This document shows positions 9,997-22,066 of a stretch of DNA of 64,000 nt, piece by piece. The stretch's first letter is position 1. The number at the start of each line of letters is the position of its first letter. The translations under genes and the position numbers were made by a program. Below the pieces are notes generated by a model. The model was not told the DNA's origin. It did no database searches and saw only the letters and a list, made by a program, of their open reading frames with translations. The stretch covers positions 2,852,001 through 2,916,000 of the forward strand of contig OY764869.1 in the NCBI GenBank assembly GCA_963668585.1, given 5' to 3'. This DNA is from Bin87 sp963668585 (GTDB lineage Bacteria > Chloroflexota > Dehalococcoidia > Lucifugimonadales > UBA3495).

Positions 9997-10407
9997 CTAG
10001 CGTTCGACAAATACCAGGTCGTCCTCCTTGCCGACCCACCGGTCGCGCGCATCCTGGAATGCGCGCAGTTTGTCCGGCTGAAATTCGGTGCGCTTTTCAT
10101 CGTCGTCCAGGTGGGGGTTGGGAAAATAGCAACGTACCAGCGTTTCATCCCAATTCCTGGAGAATCGGACGTAATAAGATTTCAGATCGCCGTGGCTGGT
10201 GGCCTCAACAAACTGAATGCCGTCAATCTGCTCAAGTTGCAGATGGAAATGCCAGTTATCAGCCTCGATGGTGGCCCATCCGTTGTGAACCTCGGGCTCC
10301 TTGATGCCGTGGGCGTGATTCTCGCTGACCACAGAACCGCCGCCAACCACCCACATCATGGTGGGATTGCTGGCCAGTTCCTTGAGCAAGTCCAGAGTGT
10401 TTTCCAT
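9997..10407 (-). CDS. ChuX/HutX-like (heme-utilisation-like) protein in the cobalt operon
   Basis: 136 aa soluble protein. I take the ATG at 10405-10407; an upstream extension in frame would run into cobN. The segment NWHFHLQLEQIDGIQFVEA, then SYYVRF and YFPNPHLDD, resembles ChuX/HutX-like heme-binding domains recalled from memory. His residues in the WHFHL segment could bind a tetrapyrrole or metal. It lies 22 bp after cobN and upstream of cbtB, so context points to cobalt or corrinoid handling rather than heme uptake; no heme transport genes are nearby. The function is inference. Confidence 0.65.
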   Translation of the reverse strand: MENTLDLLKELASNPTMMWVVGGGSVVSENHAHGIKEPEVHNGWATIEADNWHFHLQLEQIDGIQFVEATSHGDLKSYYVRFSRNWDETLVRCYFPNPHLDDDEKRTEFQPDKLRAFQDARDRWVGKEDDLVFVER

Positions 10408-10429
10408 CGCCGTACTCTCCCGCTCATCC

Positions 10430-14320
<3,891 letters not shown>

Positions 14321-14323
14321 CGT

Positions 14324-15019
14324 TCAGTCATGCTCACCGGCGGGGCGTGGGAATACCATGATGGAAAGGTCGCTGAACTCGTCGGGCAACCTGGCGCACT
14401 CGGCCAGGTTGCCGTCCCAACGCTGTTCGTCAGGGAGGGTGAGCCTCTGGAATACGGTCACCGGATGTTCAGGGTCGGCGCCGTCAGCGACGGCATTGGC
14501 GGCGATCGCCGGAGGCATGAAATCGAACGGCCTGGGGAGGAGGATCACGTTGCGCCGCCCCTGCTGCAACGTCTCAACCAATTCGCCCAGCTCGGATCCA
14601 CGATCCCAGCGCTGGTGGAGCGTGATGAAAAGCGACTCCTCCAACGATATGCCGGCGCGCGCGCACGCAATCTGGACGCTGCTGACCCCTGGCACCAGTT
14701 CCACCGAATCGGCGCGGCGGCGAACCCTATTCAGCAATTCCTTGGCGGACACGTTGAGATCACCCCAAACACAGACGACGCAGGACTTGCCCTGCTGAGC
14801 CTGCTCCTGGGCGTAATCAAGAACGGCCTCCTGATCGCGGTAGGCCATTGGGCGCATCTCGCCGCCGATGTAGCCTGACACCACATCGAGTACGGTTTTG
14901 AAACCCACCACAACGTCCGCCCCGGCCAGGGCCTCGCGGCCCTTGACGGTCAGGAACTGGGGGTCGCCTGGCCCGACGGCAACTACCGTCATCTTGATGT
15001 CTGTTTTGGAGATCGTCAT
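14324..15019 (-). CDS. cbiE: precorrin-6Y C5,15-methyltransferase (decarboxylating), CbiE-type
   Basis: SAM-dependent corrin-ring methyltransferase. The N-terminal VVAVGPGDPQFLTVKG and a central VPGVSSVQIACARAG are diagnostic of the tetrapyrrole methylase fold, and the length (231 aa) fits CbiE alone without the CbiT half. No cbiT is next to it. Start: ATG at 15017-15019, or the ATG at 14990-14992 nine codons further in; neither has a good ribosome binding site. A longer frame to 15292 runs into the riboswitch and is rejected. First gene of the cobalt operon, 3 bp before cobN. Confidence 0.85.
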   Translation of the reverse strand: MTISKTDIKMTVVAVGPGDPQFLTVKGREALAGADVVVGFKTVLDVVSGYIGGEMRPMAYRDQEAVLDYAQEQAQQGKSCVVCVWGDLNVSAKELLNRVRRRADSVELVPGVSSVQIACARAGISLEESLFITLHQRWDRGSELGELVETLQQGRRNVILLPRPFDFMPPAIAANAVADGADPEHPVTVFQRLTLPDEQRWDGNLAECARLPDEFSDLSIMVFPRPAGEHD

Positions 15020-15039
15020 CGAATATTTACAAACCACGA

Positions 15040-15077
15040 TAAAGTCGAAAACCCTGGCGTAATCATTTGGCCAGGGT
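15040..15077 (-). terminator. intrinsic terminator, expression platform of the cobalamin riboswitch
   Basis: On the minus strand ACCCTGGC (15077-15070) pairs perfectly with GCCAGGGT (15058-15051) across an 11-nt loop and is followed at once by TTTTCGACTTT. It lies between the cobalamin aptamer and the cbiE start, exactly where B12-dependent transcription termination would act. The competing antiterminator pairing was not resolved by eye. Confidence 0.75.
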
Positions 15078-15177
15078 CGTCGGGATGCGGGGGGATGGCG
15101 CAGGCCGGTTCGATTTGCCATCGATGGTCGGCGTCGCATCGGATCGACCCTGTTGAGCGCAGAGTTGGATTCCAAGC

Positions 15178-15345
15178 AAACAACGGGCAGGTCTCCTGGC
15201 TTGCGGTTCCAGGCCTGCACGACGCCTTCCCATCGCCAGAGTGTGGACGACAGTGGTGGTTCGTCGGAGGCTCCCCGCTTACAGTGGCGCAACCGCGGCG
15301 GATTCGCACCGCCTTCCCAATTAAGCCGAATTGGTTTGTAGCGCC
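15178..15345 (-). promoter_or_regulatory. cobalamin riboswitch aptamer
   Basis: Reading the minus strand from 15345 downward gives the conserved series GGGAAGGCGGTGCGAATCC, GCCACTGTAA, a GGGAGCC block, CCACTG, GGGAAGGCG, and the B12 box AGCCAGGAGACCTGCC at about 15187-15203. These occur in the order and spacing of cobalamin riboswitches. It precedes cbiE-cobN-cbtB-cbtA and should shut the operon off when adenosylcobalamin or a related corrinoid is plentiful. Confidence 0.95.
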
Positions 15346-15389
15346 CGGTGTTTGGATTTCACGATTTAAGAGTGCAAAGCACGTTCGGT

Positions 15390-15418
15390 ACTGTAGCCCG
15401 GTGGCATCGGGTTGTCAA
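15390..15418 (-). promoter_or_regulatory. sigma70-type promoter for the cobalt/cobalamin operon
   Basis: On the minus strand TTGACA (15418-15413), a 17-bp spacer and TACAGT (15395-15390). The predicted transcription start near 15383 is about 38 nt before the riboswitch aptamer. The remaining stretch to the plus-strand gene at 15656 (15421-15640) shows no recognisable element apart from the ribosome binding site of that gene. Confidence 0.7.
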
Positions 15419-15655
15419 TGTTGACGAACTTCTCGGGCGTCCAGGTGATCCCAAATCCGTCGAAGGATCACCGGGAACGCGTCGAAAGCTCATCCCGGGC
15501 GTATCTCAGTTTGGACGGACGGCAAGTCCCGGAACATCGATGGAAGCGTTCGCCTGGGTGGCGCCTCTCCGCCCGAGGGTTGAACGAGCCAAGGGGGTGG
15601 AGTCCCCGATGATAAACTGGATGTATAGACCGCATGGTCAAAGGAGGTGTCCGCA

Positions 15656-17464
15656 ATGTCGGGCATGAAGGTTTTCATGGCGATTATCGCCGTCATCATC
15701 ATTGCAGTCGTGGCCGCTGCGCTTGCAATGTACTTTCGATTGATACCGATTCCGGCGCCGATACTGTCGCTTTTGGTGTCCACGAAGCCGCCGGAATACT
15801 CGGCGCGCTATTACCCGCCGGACACGCTGGTTTACTCCTGGCTGACCCTGGTTCCGGGAGAAGACCAGATCGTCGACATGCAGGATATCTGGGGGCGACT
15901 CAACGCATATCCCGGTTTCGACGATCTGATCCAAGAATGGAAGACCACGTTTTTACTGGCCACCGGCACCGATTTTGACACCGATATACTGCCCTGGATC
16001 GGCCCCGAAATCTCAGCGGGTTTGATCGATTTTAACCCCACGACGGGACCGCCAATCTTGGCGGTAACCGTCGAAGTGCGCGATGAGGATGCGGCGGAAC
16101 GATTCCTGGACAAGTGGCGGCAATACAGGGTGGAGGAATCCGGCGCCGACTTTGATTCCAGTTCGCACCGCGGCGCCAAGACGTGGGCGGACGGCGAATC
16201 CAACCAGTTCTATGCGTTGACCGGCGACTGGTTGGTGTACACGAACGACGAGGCGCTCCTCGTTTCAGTGCTGGACCGAATGAGCGGAGCGGACGACGTT
16301 TCGTTGGCCGAAACCGCCAATTTCGTGGGTGCGGGCGCGGCTTTGCCGGAGCGACGGTTCCATTCCGTGTACGTGAATTACCGGAAAGCGCTGGATACGT
16401 TCGATGATTTGACCCATGTTTTCGGTCCAATCGTGCCCGGGGTGATTGGGCCCGCCACCTTCGCCGAACAGTCCCCGGACTGGGTGGCCGTGTCGGTTAG
16501 CTGGGTGGACCGAGGTTTGGTGGCGGAGATAATGTCACCCACAGTCAGCGACCCTGGTCCTCCTCCGGATGAGATGGACGACCCGGCCAGGCTGCTTCCC
16601 GAAGACACCCTGGGATTCATGGCGGCCGGATTCGACCCGAACATCGACAACTGGAGGAAGGCCCTGGCGGAATACCAACTTCTGGAGGTGGTGCCCGACC
16701 CGAGCATAATTGACCAAATCAACGCCACGGCGGAGAGTATGATGCCCGGAAGCGGGCAGGCGTTGTCCCGCGACGCCACCGCTGCAGACGCGCTGGACCT
16801 CGGCCTGGTACTCGCGATGCAATTCACCGGCGTGGATCTGGAGGCGGATTTCTTCCGGCACCTGTCAGGCGAGATGATCGTCGCGGTTCGGGAGTTTGAT
16901 ATCGAGGCAGTATCGGACAACCCCACGGCGAACGCCGTTGATGCCGCGGTGTTGCTGTCGTATCAGGAGGATGCGCAGGAACCTCTGGAGGAGACGATGG
17001 CGGCGGTTGGGGGATTGCTGACCGATTTCGCCGGGCTGGTGCCCGAATCGGTTGACGTGGGAGCGGAAACCGACGCCACGGTGTTTGACGCATCCCAGTT
17101 CGGTGTGATGCTCGGCGGTGAGATCGGTTACATGCCCGGCTACGTGCTGCACGATCAATACCTGACCATAGGAACCACTCCGCAAGCCCTGTCCATGATA
17201 GTGAACCAACAGCGGGGCGAAGCGACCAGCCTGTGGTCGGACCCGGAGTATCAACGGGCGACCGATTACCTGGACGCCAACCGGCAGTTTGTCGGCTACA
17301 TCGACGTGAGCGCAATCGTCAACCAACTGGACGCGGAAGACTTCCAACTCGAACCCGACAGGTTCCAGGTGATCCGGGAAGGGTTGGGTGTAGTCGCTTT
17401 CGGGTCGTTCACAGGAACCGATTACGCTCGCACCGTGGCGACATTGACGCTGTTTCCGGAGTGA
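15656..17464 (+). CDS. DUF3352 family membrane-anchored protein, function unknown
   Basis: About 602 aa. ATG at 15656 is chosen because a perfect AAGGAGGT ribosome binding site (15641-15648) lies 7 bp upstream; a GTG at 15647 would fall inside that site. An N-terminal hydrophobic segment (AIIAVIIIAVVAAALAMYF) anchors a large acidic domain that should be outside the membrane. The repeated layout (FLATGTDFDTDILPWIGPEI, LDLGLVLAMQFTG, TIGTTPQAL) fits the DUF3352 family. It is divergent from the cobalt operon and ends with a clear terminator hairpin. No catalytic motif is seen. Confidence 0.75.
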   Translation: MSGMKVFMAIIAVIIIAVVAAALAMYFRLIPIPAPILSLLVSTKPPEYSARYYPPDTLVYSWLTLVPGEDQIVDMQDIWGRLNAYPGFDDLIQEWKTTFLLATGTDFDTDILPWIGPEISAGLIDFNPTTGPPILAVTVEVRDEDAAERFLDKWRQYRVEESGADFDSSSHRGAKTWADGESNQFYALTGDWLVYTNDEALLVSVLDRMSGADDVSLAETANFVGAGAALPERRFHSVYVNYRKALDTFDDLTHVFGPIVPGVIGPATFAEQSPDWVAVSVSWVDRGLVAEIMSPTVSDPGPPPDEMDDPARLLPEDTLGFMAAGFDPNIDNWRKALAEYQLLEVVPDPSIIDQINATAESMMPGSGQALSRDATAADALDLGLVLAMQFTGVDLEADFFRHLSGEMIVAVREFDIEAVSDNPTANAVDAAVLLSYQEDAQEPLEETMAAVGGLLTDFAGLVPESVDVGAETDATVFDASQFGVMLGGEIGYMPGYVLHDQYLTIGTTPQALSMIVNQQRGEATSLWSDPEYQRATDYLDANRQFVGYIDVSAIVNQLDAEDFQLEPDRFQVIREGLGVVAFGSFTGTDYARTVATLTLFPE

Positions 17465-17476
17465 TGACAACCAAAC

Positions 17477-17500
17477 GGGGGCGACCCTACAGTCGCCCCC
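17477..17500 (+). terminator. terminator hairpin after the DUF3352 gene
   Basis: GGGGGCGAC (17477-17485) pairs perfectly with GTCGCCCCC (17492-17500) across a 6-nt loop, 12 bp after the stop codon and followed by CGAATGTTTTCTG. It lies between convergent genes (the MoaD-like gene is on the minus strand) and may serve both. Confidence 0.65.
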
Positions 17501-17527
17501 CGAATGTTTTCTGATCCCGGGTGTCCG

Positions 17528-17797
17528 TCAACCGCCGCCGATGGCGGGGAGGAAGTGCATTTCCGTGTCGTCCTGGACGCGTTCCATCAACCCCAGTTGG
17601 CTGACGTCGCCGTCAACGATGACCGCCAGACCCGGAGTTATGTCGTCCAACTCCTCGTCGTAGAGGAGTTCTTTCATGCCGGGGTGCATTCGCTCCAGGT
17701 TGTTGATCACCTGGCGCACGGTGGCGCCTTCGACCTGCACTCGGTCGGGAGCGCCGGTGATGCGCTGCATTTGGGCTGGTATCCAGACGTCGGGCAT
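17528..17797 (-). CDS. MoaD/ThiS family ubiquitin-like sulfur-carrier protein
   Basis: 89 aa beta-grasp protein ending in Gly-Gly (PAIGGG), the C-terminus that is adenylated and thiocarboxylated in MoaD and ThiS. The ATG at 17795-17797 is preferred to a longer frame that would run into the upstream hairpin. It lies 64 bp downstream of a molybdenum hydroxylase large subunit, which suggests sulfur transfer for molybdopterin synthesis, but no MoaE, ThiF/MoeB or thiazole gene is present to decide between MoaD, ThiS or another sulfur pathway. Confidence 0.82.
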   Translation of the reverse strand: MPDVWIPAQMQRITGAPDRVQVEGATVRQVINNLERMHPGMKELLYDEELDDITPGLAVIVDGDVSQLGLMERVQDDTEMHFLPAIGGG

Positions 17798-17826
17798 TTT
17801 TACCACCGCGAACAGGATTGGGCGGC

Positions 17827-17852
17827 GTGGGCGGGCAATGAAACCCGCCCAC
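17827..17852. repeat. GGGCGGG/CCCGCCC hairpin, family copy a
   Basis: GTGGGCGGG (17827-17835) pairs perfectly with CCCGCCCAC (17844-17852). It stands between the molybdenum hydroxylase gene and the MoaD-like gene, so it is within a likely operon. Four more copies of this hairpin type occur at 23498, 33961, 58019 and 59418. Confidence 0.65.
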
Positions 17853-17861
17853 ATCCATCGG

Positions 17862-20192
17862 CTAACTGCCGTTCTTCTCCCATAGGGCTTCCAGGACGTT
17901 GCCCGGATTCATGGGCAACACCGTCAGGCGCACGCCGATGGCGTCGTAGATGGCATTGGCGATGGCTGCCATGGGAGGCACAATCGGCACCTCGCCGACC
18001 CCGCGAACGCCGAATGGATGGTTGGGATTGTCAACCTCGACGATGCAGGTGTCGATCATTGGCAGGTCCAGGCTGGTGGGCATCCGGTAGTCCAGGAAAC
18101 TGGAGTTGACCATGTGCCCCTGGTCGTTGGTGTAATACTCCTCGTTGAGGGCCCAGCCGATGCCCTGAACCGCGCCTCCCTGGATTTGGCCTTCGACATA
18201 AGACGGATGGATGGCCTTGCCGGCGTCCTGCACGGCGGTGTAGCGGACGACTTCGACCTTGCCGGTTTCCTCGTCAACTTCAACGTCAACGATGTGAACG
18301 CCGATGCACGGGCCCGCTCCACCCGGGTTGACACCGCCACGTCCGACGATGGGTCCGCCGGTGGGGACCTGCCGGGCGGCCAATTGCTGGAACGTCATCC
18401 GCAACTGGTCGTCGGCGCGGTGGGTCAGCACGCCGTCTTCAAACTGCACGTCCTCGGGTTCCACTTCCCAGATGCGCGCAGCGCGGGCGATCATCTGCTG
18501 CTTGATATCCTGGGCGGCCGTGTATGCGGCGTATCCGGTCTTGAAGGTCACGCTGCTGCCACCGGTGTTGGACGTAAAGCCGATGCTGTCGGTATCACCG
18601 ATCTGCGGATTGACGTCCTCGACCGCGATTCCCAACACCTCAGCCAGTTGCTGAGCCACCGAAGCGCGTGTTCCGCCGATGTCCGGCGATCCTTCCGTCA
18701 GGGTGACGGTGCCGTCGGGGTTGACCAGCGCCACCGCTGCGGATGGGCCGGTGTTGTTGCCCCAGAACCCTGAAGCGACGCCGCGTCCGCGCGCCTTGCC
18801 ATCCTTGGGAGCCGAGTAGTGAGGGTGGGCCTTGGTGGCTTCCAGCGTCTCAACGTAGCCGACCTTGGGGGTCAACGGCCCGGTGGGACGTCGGGTACCC
18901 TCGCGAGCGCTGTTCATGAGTCGCAGGTCGAGAGCGTCGATGCCCAGCTTTTCTGCCAGTTCGTCCAGCGCGACTTCCACGCAATAAGCGGCAGCGGGCG
19001 AACCCGGAGCGCGGTAGGCGGCAGTCTTGGGCCGGTTGACCACGATGTCGTAGCCTTCGATGTAGGTGTTGGCGATGTCGTAGGCGGCCAGCACGCAGTT
19101 CGCCGCGCCGGCAACCGGGGAGCCGGGGAAGGCGCCGGCTTCGAAGGTCAGGTGGACCTCGGCGGCGGTGATCTTGCCTTCGTTGGTCGCGCCGATCTTG
19201 CACGAAATCTCGGTTCCGGAAGTGGGGCCGGTGGCCTCGAAGACCTCGGTGCGGTTCATGGCGACTTTGACCGGCGCGTGGGCTTTTCGCGCCAGCAACG
19301 CGGCGACCGGTTCCATGTACACCGCGAGTTTCGCGCCAAAGCCTCCGCCGATTTCCATGGGAATCGCCTTGACCTTGGATACGGGTATGCCAACCAGGCG
19401 CGCGGTGTGGTCGCGAACGGTGAAGTGTCCCTGGCTGCTGGACCAGATGGTCAGGCTGCCGTCGTCGTGCCACATGGCGGTTCCGGCGTGGGGTTCGATG
19501 TATCCCTGGTGGACTGCTGACGTGGAAACGCTGCGCTCGACGACCACGTCCGCCTGGGCGTAACCGGCGTCCATATCGCCCATTCGAAATTCGAAATGGT
19601 TGGCGATGTTGGTGCCGGTGGAAGCATCGTCTTCGTCCAGGACGCCGCCGGCGCGGGTGGATGCCGTGTTGAAAGCGGCCAGGCGTTCGTGGACCAGGGT
19701 GGCGTTGTCGGCCATGGCCTCGCCGGCGCGCATGACGGGAGGCAGTACCTCGTAGTCAACCTCGATTGCCTCCAGGGCCTGTTCGGCCACGTGGGCATTG
19801 ACCGCAGCCACCGCGGCGATGGCGTGGCCCTTGTAGAGGGCTTTGTCCTGGGCCATGATGTTGTTGCTGAGGAACTTGAAGTTGATCATCGCGCCTTCGG
19901 CGAGGTCCGAAGCGCGGCCGGTGGGCTCGACGATATCGGCGCCGGTCACCACGGAGCGGACGCCGGGCATGGCCTCGGCCTTGCTGGTATCGATGGACCT
20001 GATGCGCGCGTGGGCGTGGGGGCTGCGCAGGACCTTGCCGTACAGCATTCCCGGCAGATTCAGATCGGCGCTGTAGCGGGCGAGACCCGTGACCTTGTCG
20101 GCGCCGTCGTGTCGGACCGGGCGGGTGCCCACGACCTTGTACTGTTTGTCGCTCGTCAGGACCATGTTGGGCTTGTAGTCCAGCATTGGCAA
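17862..20192 (-). CDS. xanthine dehydrogenase family protein, molybdopterin-binding large subunit
   Basis: 776 aa aldehyde oxidase/xanthine dehydrogenase-type large subunit that would hydroxylate a carbon substrate at a molybdenum-cytosine dinucleotide centre. Seen: an N-terminal a/b hammerhead (GTRPVRHDGADKVTGLARYSADL), EIGGGFGAKLAV, AYRAPGSP in the active-site loop, and GVRGVGE with the conserved catalytic Glu near the C-terminus. The AYRAPG loop differs from the CO dehydrogenase AYRCSFR and xanthine dehydrogenase FRGFG types, so the substrate is unknown. The FAD (medium) and 2Fe-2S (small) subunit genes are absent from this window. A MoaD/ThiS-like gene follows. Confidence 0.92.
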   Translation of the reverse strand: MPMLDYKPNMVLTSDKQYKVVGTRPVRHDGADKVTGLARYSADLNLPGMLYGKVLRSPHAHARIRSIDTSKAEAMPGVRSVVTGADIVEPTGRASDLAEGAMINFKFLSNNIMAQDKALYKGHAIAAVAAVNAHVAEQALEAIEVDYEVLPPVMRAGEAMADNATLVHERLAAFNTASTRAGGVLDEDDASTGTNIANHFEFRMGDMDAGYAQADVVVERSVSTSAVHQGYIEPHAGTAMWHDDGSLTIWSSSQGHFTVRDHTARLVGIPVSKVKAIPMEIGGGFGAKLAVYMEPVAALLARKAHAPVKVAMNRTEVFEATGPTSGTEISCKIGATNEGKITAAEVHLTFEAGAFPGSPVAGAANCVLAAYDIANTYIEGYDIVVNRPKTAAYRAPGSPAAAYCVEVALDELAEKLGIDALDLRLMNSAREGTRRPTGPLTPKVGYVETLEATKAHPHYSAPKDGKARGRGVASGFWGNNTGPSAAVALVNPDGTVTLTEGSPDIGGTRASVAQQLAEVLGIAVEDVNPQIGDTDSIGFTSNTGGSSVTFKTGYAAYTAAQDIKQQMIARAARIWEVEPEDVQFEDGVLTHRADDQLRMTFQQLAARQVPTGGPIVGRGGVNPGGAGPCIGVHIVDVEVDEETGKVEVVRYTAVQDAGKAIHPSYVEGQIQGGAVQGIGWALNEEYYTNDQGHMVNSSFLDYRMPTSLDLPMIDTCIVEVDNPNHPFGVRGVGEVPIVPPMAAIANAIYDAIGVRLTVLPMNPGNVLEALWEKNGS

Positions 20193-20347
20193 TTCCTCCG
20201 TTGAAACTGAAAGGGCAATTTAAACGCCGGTTGCCATGCACACGCACGGCCGGCGGGCCTATGATAGCATAGCGCGCGAGCCAACGGCAGACGCCGGCGC
20301 TGGCCCAGCGTTAACCCTCAATGAACAACCAAAACGAGGCACGAAGC

Positions 20348-21235
20348 ATGGACACGATCATCATCAAAGGTTGCTTGAATGGCAGTCGCGGACGTGAGCA
20401 CAACCCCAACGTGCCGTGGACGCCGGAAGAGGTGGCGCAGGAAGCCGTGCGATGCTATGAGGCCGGCGCATCCATCGTGCATTTCCACGCGCGGACGGCC
20501 GACGGCGGCATCAGTTACGACCCGGCGTGGTATGCGCAGACCGACGCCATGATCCGCGCCCAGTGCGACCTCGCGTTGAATCATACGACGGCCCGGCAGG
20601 CCCATGTGCCGGTGGAAGCGGTGACCCGCTACCTGCTGGAAACGCCGCAACCGGTCGAGATGGTGTCGCTGAACCTGGGCATGGGAGTGCGTTGGGTCGC
20701 CGACCAAGAGACGGGACGGCGGCGCACGGTGGTCTCCCCCAATTCCTTCGAGGACATCACCGCGACATTGGACGCGTGTTACCAACGCGGGACTTTCCCT
20801 GAGCCGGCGGTTCACGACATGGGCGATGTCAACAACGCGTTCACGCTGATGGAAGAGGGATACATCAAGGACTCCCGGTATTTCCTTGTTGAGCCGGGCG
20901 CGCACTGGGGCGACGGCCGGCAGTCGATGGTGGGTTCTCCACGGAACTACACGCTGGTAGCCGAAACCATCCGCGAGCGGTACCCCAATTCGACCTGGCT
21001 GGCGCACAGCAGCATGGGGCAGACCTTTCCGCTCTGCGCCATCGCCATCGCAACGGGCTATCACATCAGGGTCGGTTTCGAGGACAGCCCATACCTGCCC
21101 AACAACCCGCAGCCCAAGTCCAACGCCGAATACATCGAGTGGGCCGTTACCATGGCCCGCCTGCATGGCCGCGAACCGGCGACCCCGCAACAGGCTCGGG
21201 ACATGCTTGGGCTGATTCCGTACCCCGAGGCGTAA
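20348..21235 (+). CDS. BKACE family (DUF849) beta-keto acid cleavage enzyme
   Basis: Zinc-dependent TIM-barrel enzyme that condenses a beta-keto acid with acetyl-CoA, as in 3-keto-5-aminohexanoate cleavage. The zinc motif VHFHAR, the internal AHSSMGQ and the C-terminal IRVGFEDSPYLPN are family hallmarks. ATG at 20348 (295 aa) is preferred because a GAGG ribosome binding site lies 8 bp upstream; the ATG at 20321 has none. It is divergent from the molybdenum hydroxylase; the 155 bp between them has a TATGAT -10-like box near 20262 but no good -35. Substrate unknown. Confidence 0.9.
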   Translation: MDTIIIKGCLNGSRGREHNPNVPWTPEEVAQEAVRCYEAGASIVHFHARTADGGISYDPAWYAQTDAMIRAQCDLALNHTTARQAHVPVEAVTRYLLETPQPVEMVSLNLGMGVRWVADQETGRRRTVVSPNSFEDITATLDACYQRGTFPEPAVHDMGDVNNAFTLMEEGYIKDSRYFLVEPGAHWGDGRQSMVGSPRNYTLVAETIRERYPNSTWLAHSSMGQTFPLCAIAIATGYHIRVGFEDSPYLPNNPQPKSNAEYIEWAVTMARLHGREPATPQQARDMLGLIPYPEA

Positions 21236-21251
21236 CTGGCAACCCGTCGCG

Positions 21252-22064
21252 TCAATCGATGCGACGGCCACGCCAATACTGCGCGGGTCGCTGCTGACGT
21301 CCGTTGCCTCCGCCGCGACCCGTCACGCCGGGCGGACGGCGGAACAGCCTGACGACGAAACCGACCGCGGCTCCAACGACGAATCCGCCGATGTGTGCGA
21401 AGAAGGCAGTGCTGACCTGGTCGCTGACCCCAATGGACAACAGGCCCTGAATCGTTTGCAGCCCGATCCAGATCAGCAGCAGCACCACCGCGGGCAGTTC
21501 GACCACGGTGATCAGGAAATATATGATCAGCGTTCGAATCCGGTTGCCCGGATGCAGGATCAGGTAAGCGCCCATCACTCCGGAGATCGCGCCGCTGGCG
21601 CCGACCAACGGCGTCTGGGAGGCCGGGTCGATGGCGTAGTGGGACAAGGTAGCCAGCACGCCGGCCAGCAGGTAGAAGACGAGGTACTTAAGGTGCCCGA
21701 AAGTGTCCTCGATATTGTCGCCGAACACCCACAGGAACAGCATGTTGCCGATGAAGTGCATCAGGCCGCCGTGGATGAACATGGACGACAGGATCGTTGC
21801 CCACGTGGGTATCGGCGAGGCGATGCTGACGGATCCCCGGCCGAGGTCCAGCACCTCGTAGGCGTTGCCCGACAAGAGTTCGGCGGGTATGAATCCGTAG
21901 GTCAGGAAGAAGGTGTAGATGCCGAGGCTGGTCCCGCCGAACAGGAACCCGAACCCGCCCTGGCTGATCTCGTAGAGGAATACGAGGGTGTTCAGCGAGA
22001 GCAGGACTACGTTGACGTACGGGAACGTCCCCCGCAAACGCCCCGCGTCGGATATGGGAAGCAC
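21252..22064 (-). CDS. rhomboid family intramembrane serine protease
   Basis: 270 aa, GTG start 2 bp after the cytidylate kinase-like gene. About six to seven membrane segments. The catalytic Ser is in GASGAISG, the catalytic His in AHIGGFVVG, and the HGGLMHFIGNMLFLWVFGD segment is the conserved H-x(n)-GN loop. It would cleave membrane proteins within the bilayer. A Gly/Arg-rich tail follows the last helix. Likely co-transcribed with the upstream kinase-like gene. Confidence 0.93.
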   Translation of the reverse strand: MLPISDAGRLRGTFPYVNVVLLSLNTLVFLYEISQGGFGFLFGGTSLGIYTFFLTYGFIPAELLSGNAYEVLDLGRGSVSIASPIPTWATILSSMFIHGGLMHFIGNMLFLWVFGDNIEDTFGHLKYLVFYLLAGVLATLSHYAIDPASQTPLVGASGAISGVMGAYLILHPGNRIRTLIIYFLITVVELPAVVLLLIWIGLQTIQGLLSIGVSDQVSTAFFAHIGGFVVGAAVGFVVRLFRRPPGVTGRGGGNGRQQRPAQYWRGRRID

Positions 22065-22066
22065 GT

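Noticed and set aside
14324..15292. Longer cbiE frame starting at 15292
   Set aside because: Its first 91 codons run through the terminator and cobalamin aptamer; conserved CbiE sequence starts at about 14992.
15421..15640. Possible promoter TTGAAC...GATAAA before the DUF3352 gene
   Set aside because: Spacing between the boxes is far from 17 bp; no convincing promoter could be placed.
20318..21271. 317-aa open frame on the minus strand opposite the BKACE gene
   Set aside because: Antisense shadow; the plus-strand protein has clear family motifs and a ribosome binding site.
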